Assembly: GCF_042679305.1 (NCBI RefSeq) | Contig: NZ_JBHTMP010000004.1 | Location: forward strand, 124,001 to 188,000 | Length of the DNA stretch: 64,000 bases | Source of the DNA: Micromonospora_H sonneratiae | Lineage (GTDB): Bacteria; Actinomycetota; Actinomycetes; Mycobacteriales; Micromonosporaceae | Reading direction: 5' to 3' | In this document: positions 7,888 through 15,618 of the stretch, piece by piece | Layout: each line of letters opens with the position of its first letter | Numbering within the stretch: position 1 is the first letter of the stretch | Program-made: the position numbers and the translations under genes | Notes under the pieces: model-generated | Databases searched by the model: none | What the model saw: only the letters and a program-made list of their open reading frames with translations | Told to the model about the DNA's origin: nothing

Positions 7888-9666
7888 CTAGGTCTCCTCG
7901 TCGTCGTACCCGCCCCGTCCGAGCACGGCGGGGGGCAGTTCGTCGTCGTCGCGCCAGACGTCGTCGTCCTCGAGCAACCAGGTCTGCCGGTCCCGGTCAC
8001 CACCCTGCTGCGGGCCACCGGCGCCGCCCATCGGCGGCATCATCGGCGGCATCATTCCCTGGCCGGGAACGCCCGCGCTGGCCAGACCGGGTACGCCGCC
8101 GCGCGTCCCGCCCCGGTTGGGCAGTTCACTCACCGGCGTGCCGAGCCGATCGGCGGTGCCGGGCAGGTCCCCCCGAGAACCGCCCAGCAGTGGGCCGTCG
8201 GGGCGGATACCGCTGGTGTTGGGTAGCCGCCCACCGCCCGGCCCGACCTCCGGCAGGTCCAGTGCCGGGATCTTCGGGCCGGTACGCCGTCCGTCGGCGC
8301 CTCCCGGCACGTCGTCGTCCGGGATCGTCGGCAGGACCGGCACCCGTGGACTGCGGCTGCTCGGTGCGTCCGGTGCGGACGGCACGTTCGGCAGGCCGCC
8401 ACGTACGAACGGCTTGCTGCCGGCCGTATTGCCGCCGGTCGGATCGAGGATCGATCCGGTGGTGCCGCGTGGCGAGGTGCCGAACGTGCTACCGGGCCCG
8501 CCTGGTAGGCCGGCGCCGTTGGTGACGATCGCGCTGGGTGGAATGACCGGTGGCAGCCGGGTGTCGGCATTGTCGGTCCGCTCGGCGTTGAGCCGGGCCA
8601 GCGCCTCCTCCGGGGACAGGTTGGAGCCGGGGAGCGGAATCCCGGCACCATCGACGTCGAGCGTGCCGTCGCCGTCGAGGTCGCGGGCCCCGGGTGGGTC
8701 GGGTATGCCGTCACCGTCGACGTCCGATCCCGCCGTATCGGGTATCCCGTCCCCGTCCAGGTCCGCCCCGGGCGGGTCGGGCACGCCGTCGCCGTCGAGA
8801 TCCGTACCGGGTGGGGCCGGGACGTCTCCGGTGAGTGCGTCACCGCCGCCCGGCAGGGCGTCGTCGCCAGCGGCGCCGGGGGGCTCCGGCACCCCGCCAC
8901 CCTCCCCGCCCGGCGGTTCGGGGATCTGGCCGCCCTCCCCGCCCGGCGGCTCCGGCACCCCGCCCTCCCCGCCCGGCGGCTCGGGAGGCTCCGGAGGATC
9001 TTCTTGTTCCGGCGGGTTTTCCAGATTGTCGAGTTGCTTCTCCAGCACCTTCTTCTGAAGGTCGTCCATTTCCTGCTGTTCGGGGGTCTTCTCCGGTGGC
9101 TTGGGGGGTGGAATCTCCTCCGTGGGCCCCTTCTCGTAGTCCACCTCGGTCGGTAGCGGCATCATCGAGCCGCTTTGCTCGTTGTACGCCCCGGCCAGTT
9201 GCGCCAGGAGGATCCGACCCTGTTCGGTCGCGTACGTCTCGTTGAACGTGACCGTCGGTTCGGTCTCGCCAGCGGAGATGACCGGCGGGAGGGTGCGTGT
9301 CGAGTCGTTGAAGACCTTCCACATCGCCGTCTGCGCCCAGGCCAGCCAGACCCCGCCCTGGTTGATGGTGTTGTGCAGTACCGGATCTTCGAGCTCGTAG
9401 GCGAGCCGGTTGACCCATTCACCGATGCCGGTGCCGATCCGATTGAACGTACCGCTGGCGGGCCCCTTCCAGCTGCCGTTCTCCCCGGCGAGGTCGGCGG
9501 TCAGCTTGACCAGTTGTGGGCCGATCAGCTTGATCCACGCGGTGACCTCGGCGACGTTGGCCGAGACCGTGTAGAGGGAGTTGGCACTGGCGTTCTCGAA
9601 CAACGCCTTGATGATCTGGTCGTAGTCGTAGGCGCCATAGTCGGCGTTGCCGTTCGGCTGGCCCAT
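7888..9666 (-). CDS. Long WXG/PPE-like secretion substrate with DxDGDG repeats
   Basis: The 592-residue protein has a helical N-terminal domain of about 190 residues with a WXG-type turn (GSWKGPASGTF, about residue 65). This suggests an ESX/PPE-like helical bundle. Residues 195-280 are rich in Pro, Gly and Glu. Residues 285-340 hold four near-repeats of the form DLDGDGxPD, which look like thrombospondin type 3 calcium-binding repeats. The rest is disordered Pro/Gly-rich sequence ending in a tail with WLLEDDDVW and LGRGG, also found in the neighbouring paralogue. There is no signal peptide. It starts 6 bases after the previous gene. Export by the local ESX machine is inferred; the exact family is uncertain. 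Confidence 0.82.
   Translation of the reverse strand: MGQPNGNADYGAYDYDQIIKALFENASANSLYTVSANVAEVTAWIKLIGPQLVKLTADLAGENGSWKGPASGTFNRIGTGIGEWVNRLAYELEDPVLHNTINQGGVWLAWAQTAMWKVFNDSTRTLPPVISAGETEPTVTFNETYATEQGRILLAQLAGAYNEQSGSMMPLPTEVDYEKGPTEEIPPPKPPEKTPEQQEMDDLQKKVLEKQLDNLENPPEQEDPPEPPEPPGGEGGVPEPPGGEGGQIPEPPGGEGGGVPEPPGAAGDDALPGGGDALTGDVPAPPGTDLDGDGVPDPPGADLDGDGIPDTAGSDVDGDGIPDPPGARDLDGDGTLDVDGAGIPLPGSNLSPEEALARLNAERTDNADTRLPPVIPPSAIVTNGAGLPGGPGSTFGTSPRGTTGSILDPTGGNTAGSKPFVRGGLPNVPSAPDAPSSRSPRVPVLPTIPDDDVPGGADGRRTGPKIPALDLPEVGPGGGRLPNTSGIRPDGPLLGGSRGDLPGTADRLGTPVSELPNRGGTRGGVPGLASAGVPGQGMMPPMMPPMGGAGGPQQGGDRDRQTWLLEDDDVWRDDDELPPAVLGRGGYDDEET
8655..8808 (-). repeat. Four tandem DxDGDG-type (thrombospondin type 3-like) repeats within CDS
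   Basis: The encoded units read DLDGDGVPDPPG, DLDGDGIPDTAG, DVDGDGIPDPPG and DLDGDGTLDVDG, spaced by about 13-14 residues. Acidic positions 1, 3 and 5 with Gly at 4 and 6 are the calcium-loop pattern of thrombospondin type 3 and similar repeats. They lie in the linker between the helical head and the disordered tail. Confidence 0.8.
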
Positions 9667-9672
9667 CGTCGG

Positions 9673-11229
9673 TCACTCCCTCGTCACCGGTCGACCGATT
9701 GCGCCGCTGGGGGCCTCCGAGTCGTCCCACTCCTCGTCGCCCAGCAGCCAGGACTCCCGTTCTTCGAGGCCATCCGGGTCCCGGCGGCCGTTGCTCGGCA
9801 GGTACCCACCGACGTGCGACGGCTCGCCGAACAGTCCGGCCGGTCCGGTGCCGCCAGGTCCGGTCCGCCGCCCCCGGGCCCGGTCCAGGGTGCTGCCGGG
9901 GGAGGTGGGCAGCATCGGCACCGGTGGCATTCCGCTGCGCGGTGGGGTCGTCGGCTGGGGGCGCTGTACCGGTGGCTCCGCATCGGGTGCGCCGAGGCCC
10001 GGCAGCCGGCTGGTGTTCAGCTGTGACCCGGGGGAGGAGGGCACCCCGGGGTCGCGGTCCCGGCCGGTGGCAAGCGGTGTGGCCAGCAGCCCGAACCCGG
10101 GAACCGACCGGCCGATGGGTACGCCGCCGTTCTCGGCGGCCGGGCCGGCGATGGTGACCGGGGTGCCTCCGGTGGTCAGGTTCGCGGGTGTGGTGCCGAA
10201 CGTGTTCAGCGTCGTCGGTGGGCTGCCCGGCTGCGGGCCGGGAACGTTCGGCCCCGCTCCGGGCGGCGTGGGGATCTCGCCCTGGAAACTGGCGAACTTC
10301 GTACTCGGACTTCCGGCGTCGGTCACCAGGTTCGGGTCGGTGCCGTCGAGCGGTGTGAAGGCAAGATCGGTGGTTGACGGGTTCGACATGTCGGACAGAT
10401 CGAGTTCGCCGTCGCTGTGGGCGAGGGCCCGGTCCGATGACGGGGAGCCGGGCTTGCCGAGGCTGACGATCGGGAGACCGCCGGTGGGTGGAGAGGCACC
10501 CGGCGTGCCGGACCCGTTCGGCTCACCCGGTGGTGGAGCCTCGGCCGACGTGTCGAACACCAGGGAGTTCTCCGGCAGGGGGCTGTCGTCGGGCGAGGGG
10601 AGGGGTTCGTCCTCCGGTGCCTGTTCCGGGAACGGCGGGGTACCGGAGCCGTTCGGCGGGGTCTCCCCGACCGGCTCCGGCAGTTCCACCTGCTCGGGCG
10701 GGATGGTGTCGACAGGTGGCCCGTTCTCCGCGGCTTTGCCCGGCTCCTTGATCGGCGTCAGCGAATCGCCGCAGGTGACGTACGCGTCGGCTACCGCCTG
10801 GATGATCTTCTGAGCCTCCGCGTCGATGGCGGCCTCGTCCGGCTCGCCGCCGGCCGCCGCCACTTCCTCGCGGTAGGTGGCGACCTCGACGGCGTACGCC
10901 TCGATCGCCTTCTTGCCCTCGTCCAGGGCATCGCCGGCGGTGGTGATCGCATCCTGGTACGAGGGTGCGCGTAGCGGATCGGCGGTCTCGACCACGAACG
11001 TCGTGACGTTGTCGCCGACCAGCTTGAAGGTGCTGGCCGCCGGGCCCCGCCAGGTCTCCAACACGGTCTGGATCGACTTGTTGAGCATCTCGGTGGTCTC
11101 GTCGAGTCCGGTGAGCGACTCGCCGAACACCCCGGCCAGCTTGTAGAAGGTGTCGGGCTGGCCGGGGGCCAGGGCGGCCTGGACCTGTTCCAGGGTCCAA
11201 CCGCCGAATCCTTCGCCACCTGCGGGCAT
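9673..11229 (-). CDS. Long WXG/PPE-like secretion substrate, paralogue of the next gene
   Basis: The 518-residue protein starts with a helical domain of about 190 residues. It includes a helix-turn-helix with the WXG-like turn ETWRGPAASTF near residue 65 and a second long helical hairpin. Residues 195-480 are low-complexity Pro/Gly/Ser/Thr sequence. The last 35 residues carry SWLLGDEEW, then DD and IGRP, matching the tail of the 592-residue neighbour. GGAGAAGCGCA lies just before the ATG. There is no signal peptide or membrane helix. Layout and operon position fit an ESX-exported PPE-like protein; the recognised Pfam family cannot be fixed by eye. Confidence 0.82.
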   Translation of the reverse strand: MPAGGEGFGGWTLEQVQAALAPGQPDTFYKLAGVFGESLTGLDETTEMLNKSIQTVLETWRGPAASTFKLVGDNVTTFVVETADPLRAPSYQDAITTAGDALDEGKKAIEAYAVEVATYREEVAAAGGEPDEAAIDAEAQKIIQAVADAYVTCGDSLTPIKEPGKAAENGPPVDTIPPEQVELPEPVGETPPNGSGTPPFPEQAPEDEPLPSPDDSPLPENSLVFDTSAEAPPPGEPNGSGTPGASPPTGGLPIVSLGKPGSPSSDRALAHSDGELDLSDMSNPSTTDLAFTPLDGTDPNLVTDAGSPSTKFASFQGEIPTPPGAGPNVPGPQPGSPPTTLNTFGTTPANLTTGGTPVTIAGPAAENGGVPIGRSVPGFGLLATPLATGRDRDPGVPSSPGSQLNTSRLPGLGAPDAEPPVQRPQPTTPPRSGMPPVPMLPTSPGSTLDRARGRRTGPGGTGPAGLFGEPSHVGGYLPSNGRRDPDGLEERESWLLGDEEWDDSEAPSGAIGRPVTRE

Positions 11230-11273
11230 TGCGCTTCTCCGTTTCTCCGGTGACCGGCCGGGGCGTCACGGGA

Positions 11274-11702
11274 CTAGTTCGGCGCGGGTTCCGGCACCGG
11301 GTAGGGGGTGGCCGGCGGGATCTTCGTCGGCTTCGTGGCATCGGCACCGGGGAAGTACTTGTTGACGTCCTGGATCAGACCGTTGAGCCGATCGGCGTCG
11401 CCGACGTTGTCGTCCTCGGCGGCCTGATAGTCGGCCGCCACCTTGCGCAGGTTGTAGCCGATGTCGTTGCACACGTTGGAGAGGTTGGTGATCGCGGTGA
11501 TCAGTTCGGTCTTGCGGGCACCGATGTTGGTGGAGAGTTCGGTGGCGGCCGGAAAGTCCCCCGGCAGCACGTTGTTCGCCCGCAGTTTCGGTAGCAGCGT
11601 GTTGAGGAACCTGGCCCGCTCCTCGAACACACCCGCAGTTTTGATCAGTTCCTCGGGGACGACGGCCACCTCGTCCTTGTTCCCCTTGTCATCCGGCGGC
11701 AC
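11274..11702 (-). CDS. Small helical ESX-associated protein (EspC-like type VII secretion target)
   Basis: This 142-residue, mostly helical protein has an N-terminal EELIKTAGVFEERARFLNTL helix, a middle region with SNVCNDIGYNLRKVAADY, and a proline-rich end. YQAAE near residue 95 matches the general type VII signal YxxxD/E after a helix. There is no WXG motif, so it is more like the EspC/DUF2580 'type VII secretion target' group than a classic WXG100 protein. The GTG start follows GGAGAGGAG. It is the first gene after the strong hairpin at 11810-11845. Confidence 0.78.
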   Translation of the reverse strand: MPPDDKGNKDEVAVVPEELIKTAGVFEERARFLNTLLPKLRANNVLPGDFPAATELSTNIGARKTELITAITNLSNVCNDIGYNLRKVAADYQAAEDDNVGDADRLNGLIQDVNKYFPGADATKPTKIPPATPYPVPEPAPN

Positions 11703-11809
11703 GGCGGTCTCCTCTCCTGTGTGCTCTCTGAACGGATTGACTGGCTGTTCGGATCACTTGGATCAGTGGAATCGCGCTGACCGGGTCGGTGCGGGCTGCG
11801 GTCGGCGGA

Positions 11810-11845
11810 GTCGGGGCCCCGCGTAGTGGAACGCGGGGCCCCGAC
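11810..11845 (-). terminator. Perfect 14-bp inverted repeat inside the secretion operon
   Basis: GTCGGGGCCCCGCG and its exact reverse complement flank an 8-base loop. The hairpin begins one base after the stop codon of the WXG100 gene and 108 bases before the next gene. It has no T tract, as is common for actinomycete terminators. It could partly end transcription or protect the 3' end of the esx message, giving more WXG100 protein than downstream products. Confidence 0.75.
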
Positions 11846-11846
11846 G

Positions 11847-12149
11847 TCACTTGGCCCAGGAGGCCGTGTTCTTCGCCTCGGTGGTCTCGTAGTTGGTGAT
11901 GATTTCGGTGAGGATGCGCTGGGCGTTCCCCAGCTTCTCGTTCAGGTCGATGATCGCGGCGTCCCAGATGGTTTTGGCGTCGGCGTATTCGAGCTGCGCC
12001 GAAGCCTCCCAGTACTGCAACTTGGCATCGGTGTAGGTCTTCAGGTCCTCGACCATCTTCTGGATGTCCCTCGTGTAGGTGGCGAGGTTCGCTGAGATCT
12101 GCTGTGCGGGCGCGAAGTTGATGGAAAAGGCGCCGTCAGGTGCTCCCAT
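11847..12149 (-). CDS. WXG100-family ESX protein
   Basis: The 100-residue protein has the size and two-helix shape of ESAT-6/CFP-10 proteins. A central turn YWEASAQLEYADAK stands at the WXG position, as W-E-A rather than W-x-G. The C-terminal helix ends with YETTE, matching the YxxxD/E secretion signal. GAAGGGA precedes the ATG. It probably forms a heterodimer with the next upstream WXG100 protein and is exported through EccC. Confidence 0.9.
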   Translation of the reverse strand: MGAPDGAFSINFAPAQQISANLATYTRDIQKMVEDLKTYTDAKLQYWEASAQLEYADAKTIWDAAIIDLNEKLGNAQRILTEIITNYETTEAKNTASWAK

Positions 12150-12188
12150 GGGGACAATTCCCTTCTTGGCTGCTGGTGGTCGAAATGC

Positions 12189-12512
12189 TCAGAGGACGGA
12201 GGCGGCCTGGGTGTAGGCCTGGCCGGCCAGGTCGGCGTTCTGGTCCTCGTTGATCGTGTAGCCCTGCCGGTTGCCGCCGAGGGCGGTGTAGATCCGGTTC
12301 AGCTCGTCGATGATCGGCTTGAACGCGGTCTGCCAGGCGTCGACGGCATCGGTGAAGCGCTGTGCCGCCATGCCCTTCCAGATCGCCAGCATCTGGTCCT
12401 GTAGCGCGTCGATGTTGCGGTTGATGCCGTCGCACTGGTTCAGGGCGCCCTCGTAGTACTGCTCGGCGGCCTGCATCTCGATGACGTTCGCCTGCGAAAT
12501 GGGGGAGGTCAT
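12189..12512 (-). CDS. WXG100-family ESX protein
   Basis: The 107-residue protein has a canonical WXG turn, IWKGMAAQRF, near residue 47, between two helices. YTINE near residue 85 gives the YxxxD/E signal. I chose ATG 12512 because GGAGG stands 8 bases upstream; an open frame extends back to 12575 without support. It is encoded 39 bases before the second WXG100 gene and right after eccB, the classical esxB-esxA arrangement. Confidence 0.93.
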   Translation of the reverse strand: MTSPISQANVIEMQAAEQYYEGALNQCDGINRNIDALQDQMLAIWKGMAAQRFTDAVDAWQTAFKPIIDELNRIYTALGGNRQGYTINEDQNADLAGQAYTQAASVL

Positions 12513-12614
12513 TCCCGCCACCTCCTGCTCTCGTGGGTGCCGTACGTCCATTCGGGCGCGCGGGTCCTGCACCACCGGATGCCGTTCACCGGTGGAGTCC
12601 GTAAGTTGCCGTGG

Positions 12615-14138
12615 TTATGGCGTCCTGGTGGTGCTCGGATTGCCGGTCGGGGTGGCGGAGATGGAACCGCCGGCCGGCGTACCGGTGGTGGAACCTTCGG
12701 TCGGTGCGGTGCTGCCGGAAACCACCTGCGGGGCGACCGGCAGGGTGGCGCGGGCCTGTGCGGGGTCCAGCGGTCGCCCGGCCGGAACCAGACCGAGCAA
12801 CGGGGTGGGGACCTCGACCGCGGGTGTGCCGTCGTAGCCGAGCAACTGTCGGGCGTCGCCGGGAAGTGGATATCGGACACCGGTGTCGACCAACAGGTAC
12901 AGGGTGCCGTTGGCCACCCCGGGGGCTGGCTGGGCGCTGATGAGCAGGCCACTGCCGGGCGACACCGCGATCTGGTCGGCGAATGTGCCCGCCGCCGCGC
13001 CGCTGGTGTTCGGGGCCGCCCCACCAACCGGTGGACTGTCCATGGTGACCCGGACCTCGATACCGGCACCGACGCGAAGATCGAGGCAGGGCACCTGCGT
13101 ACCGGTGAACCGGGCCGCCGGCGGTGGGGTGGCCGGTAGTCCGACGTTGGTCGAGGCGACCGCCGAGCGAGGGGTGTTGGCCAGCGCGGCGGCACTGATC
13201 CCCCGGGTCACCACGATCCCGTCGGGGTACGCCCTGACGGTGTTCGGGTCGCCCAGCACCAGTGCGGCACCGGTCGGGGTGAGGGCGGACAGCCCGTCGC
13301 CGCGTAGCACGTAGAACTGGTCGCCGGAGACTCCGCCGGTCACCTCGAAGAGTTGGCCCACCCGGGTCGGCTTGCCGTCGATCGTGGGGCCCGCCGAGCC
13401 CAACGCCGGGATCTCCGGTGCCCGCAGGTCCGGGCCGACCGGAAGCGCGTTCAGCCAGGCCGCGCCGACCCGCCAGCGGCGGGCCGCGCCGTAGCCGAGC
13501 GCGTCGAGCGTCGCCGCGTTGCGGATCCGCATCCGCCGGTTGTCCCAGATCAGGTACGCCGTACCGTCGCGACCGACGGCCACCAGGGCGGTGCCGTCGG
13601 GCAGCGGGGTGCCGCTGCCGTCGTCGCGTACGTGCAACGTGGTGAAGGGCTGCTCGGCGCCGCTGCGGTTGGGCTTCAGCGTGGCGCAGACCTGCCAGTT
13701 ACGGGCGTTGAGCCTCCCACCGTCGGGCAGGAAGTCGGGTGCGGACTCGACCCCCACCGGCAGTCCGTGCGGCACCCTGGCCAGCGAGTTGCGCGACACC
13801 GACACCACCTTCATCGAGGTGCCGAGGATCAGTTTGGCGGAGGTGAAGTTGACGACCGGGCGCAGTTCGCCGTCGACGAAGAGATAACGGGTGCCGGTCT
13901 CCTTCTCGACGATCAACGCCCCGGCCCGCTTCCAGGTGTCCTTGCCACCGGGAACGATGAAGCCGTAGATGGCGAACCCGACGGCCACGATGACGGCGAC
14001 GATCAGCCCGGTGAGGCTGCCGACCGTGAAGCGGCGTAACGGGGTCTGTGGAGCGTCCGGCTCGGCGCGCAGTAGCGCCGAGGAGAGCCGGCCGACGACG
14101 AACAGGTGGGCCTGGAGCTGGTCACGACGGGACTGCAC
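12615..14138 (-). CDS. eccB: Type VII secretion membrane protein EccB
   Basis: The 507-residue protein starts MQSRRDQLQAH, the usual EccB opening. It has one membrane helix near residues 40-62 (VGSLTGLIVAVIVAVGFAIY) and a large periplasmic part that includes the RNWQVCATL and GVRYPLPG motifs seen in EccB repeat domains. EccB is a core subunit of the ESX inner-membrane complex and forms its periplasmic part. Length matches the family (about 480-510). The GTG start follows AAGGGAG. The C-terminal 40 residues are Thr/Gly/Pro-rich. It lies between eccD and the esx pair. Confidence 0.96.
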   Translation of the reverse strand: MQSRRDQLQAHLFVVGRLSSALLRAEPDAPQTPLRRFTVGSLTGLIVAVIVAVGFAIYGFIVPGGKDTWKRAGALIVEKETGTRYLFVDGELRPVVNFTSAKLILGTSMKVVSVSRNSLARVPHGLPVGVESAPDFLPDGGRLNARNWQVCATLKPNRSGAEQPFTTLHVRDDGSGTPLPDGTALVAVGRDGTAYLIWDNRRMRIRNAATLDALGYGAARRWRVGAAWLNALPVGPDLRAPEIPALGSAGPTIDGKPTRVGQLFEVTGGVSGDQFYVLRGDGLSALTPTGAALVLGDPNTVRAYPDGIVVTRGISAAALANTPRSAVASTNVGLPATPPPAARFTGTQVPCLDLRVGAGIEVRVTMDSPPVGGAAPNTSGAAAGTFADQIAVSPGSGLLISAQPAPGVANGTLYLLVDTGVRYPLPGDARQLLGYDGTPAVEVPTPLLGLVPAGRPLDPAQARATLPVAPQVVSGSTAPTEGSTTGTPAGGSISATPTGNPSTTRTP

Positions 14139-14165
14139 GAGAGTTTCTCCCTTCCATCGGTCGGC

Positions 14166-15560
14166 TCAGCCGGCGAGCGCGCGGGCCCAGGAGTAGACAT
14201 CGAGGACGGCCAGCGTCAGTGGCAGCATGGCGATCGCGGCGAGGTACTCCGCGATGTCGGCGGCGCGTCCCCAGTAGGGCAGCAGGCGTCGCCCGGGCAT
14301 GAAGTGGGCGAGTAGGACCGCACCGCCGGCTGCCAGGATCATGACGACCAGCCACAGCATTCGGCTCGGCCAGTCGCCGGCAGCGGCGGACGACACCAGC
14401 AGGCTCAGCCCCAGTACCGAGGCGGCCAGCGTGCCGACTCGCTGCCAGGCTGACAGCAGGGCCCGCGCCCGCAACAGCAGTACCAGACTGGCGGCACCGA
14501 CCAGGCCGGTCGAGGCCCAACCGCCGGCCCGCATCAGGATCACCACGCTGGTCCCGCAGACCGCACCGAGAACCAGGAAGATCCAGTTGAGGTACTGGTC
14601 GGCGGCGCGGGCGCCAGTGACGACCCGGGCCCCGCCGTACGGGGTGATGTCGGCGGAGAGGTCCTCGGCGCCGGTGGGCAGCATGGGCAGCCGCATGCGG
14701 GCCATCCGGAACGAGAGGTTGGGGGCCAGCACACTCAACCCGAGTACGAGGGTGAGCACGATCGCGGTGGCGCGGGCGGCGTCGAGCCCGGCGAACGCGG
14801 ACAACGCCCCGCCCACCGCCAGGGTCCCCGAGCCCAGCCCGGTGGCCAGGAACATCGGTCGTTGCTCGCCGACGAAACCCATCGCGGCCAGGGCGACCAG
14901 TGTGGCGGCCACCCCCATGCACAGCACGTTGGGCCCGGCGAAGCTGGGCGCGTCGGGTGCGGTGGGGACCACCAGACCGGCGAAGCCGGCGTACGGTACC
15001 GCAGCGCACCCGAACACCAGCCCGGTGGTGGAGTCGGCGAAGGCGCGGGAGCAGATCGCGCCGGCCAGCAGCAGCCCGGCCGCCGCAGCTCCGGCGGCGA
15101 TGGCACCCGCCGGAGACGGCCCGGTGACCAGGATCAGGAATCCGACGAACAGGGCGACCCCGGCGATGACGAGGAACATGTGCCGGGTCATCCGGGCGTT
15201 CCACCGGTCGGCCCGGTCCCGGATGCTGGTGGCGATGCCGTCGACCAGGTCGTCGAAGTGCACTGCGGGAAGTTGGTCGGTGCGGTGCCGCAGGTACAGC
15301 AACTCGCCGTCGTGGATGCCCAGCGCGCCGGGGGTCAACTCGTCGTCCAGCGGGGCCTCCCCGAGGCGCTGGAGGGTCCAGTCCTCGGCTCCGGCCGTGG
15401 AGGCCGCGGTGGCGGTGCCGGTACGCCGGGCGGTGGCGTGGTGCACCAGCGCGGGCATCAGGTCGCAGAGCGCGACCTCGGTCGGCAGCGCCATCTCCAC
15501 CGAGCTGTCGGGGGTCACGAGGACGATCCGGCACAGGTCGGTCGCCTGGCTCTGGGGCAT
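14166..15560 (-). CDS. eccD: Type VII secretion integral membrane protein EccD
   Basis: The 464-residue protein has an N-terminal ubiquitin-like cytoplasmic domain (about residues 1-100: RIVLVTPDSSVEMALPTEV through ELLYLRHR). About eleven hydrophobic membrane segments follow from residue 130 onward (for example MFLVIAGVALFVGFLILVTG). This is the YukD-like plus EccD layout; EccD dimers form the membrane vestibule of the ESX channel. A strong AAGGAGG site precedes ATG 15560. It lies 27 bases ahead of eccB and 58 bases after eccC. Confidence 0.96.
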   Translation of the reverse strand: MPQSQATDLCRIVLVTPDSSVEMALPTEVALCDLMPALVHHATARRTGTATAASTAGAEDWTLQRLGEAPLDDELTPGALGIHDGELLYLRHRTDQLPAVHFDDLVDGIATSIRDRADRWNARMTRHMFLVIAGVALFVGFLILVTGPSPAGAIAAGAAAAGLLLAGAICSRAFADSTTGLVFGCAAVPYAGFAGLVVPTAPDAPSFAGPNVLCMGVAATLVALAAMGFVGEQRPMFLATGLGSGTLAVGGALSAFAGLDAARATAIVLTLVLGLSVLAPNLSFRMARMRLPMLPTGAEDLSADITPYGGARVVTGARAADQYLNWIFLVLGAVCGTSVVILMRAGGWASTGLVGAASLVLLLRARALLSAWQRVGTLAASVLGLSLLVSSAAAGDWPSRMLWLVVMILAAGGAVLLAHFMPGRRLLPYWGRAADIAEYLAAIAMLPLTLAVLDVYSWARALAG

Positions 15561-15618
15561 CGGATCCCTCCTTTCGAGCTTTCTTCATCCAGGTGTACGG
15601 ACCTGGCGTGGTTTTGGA

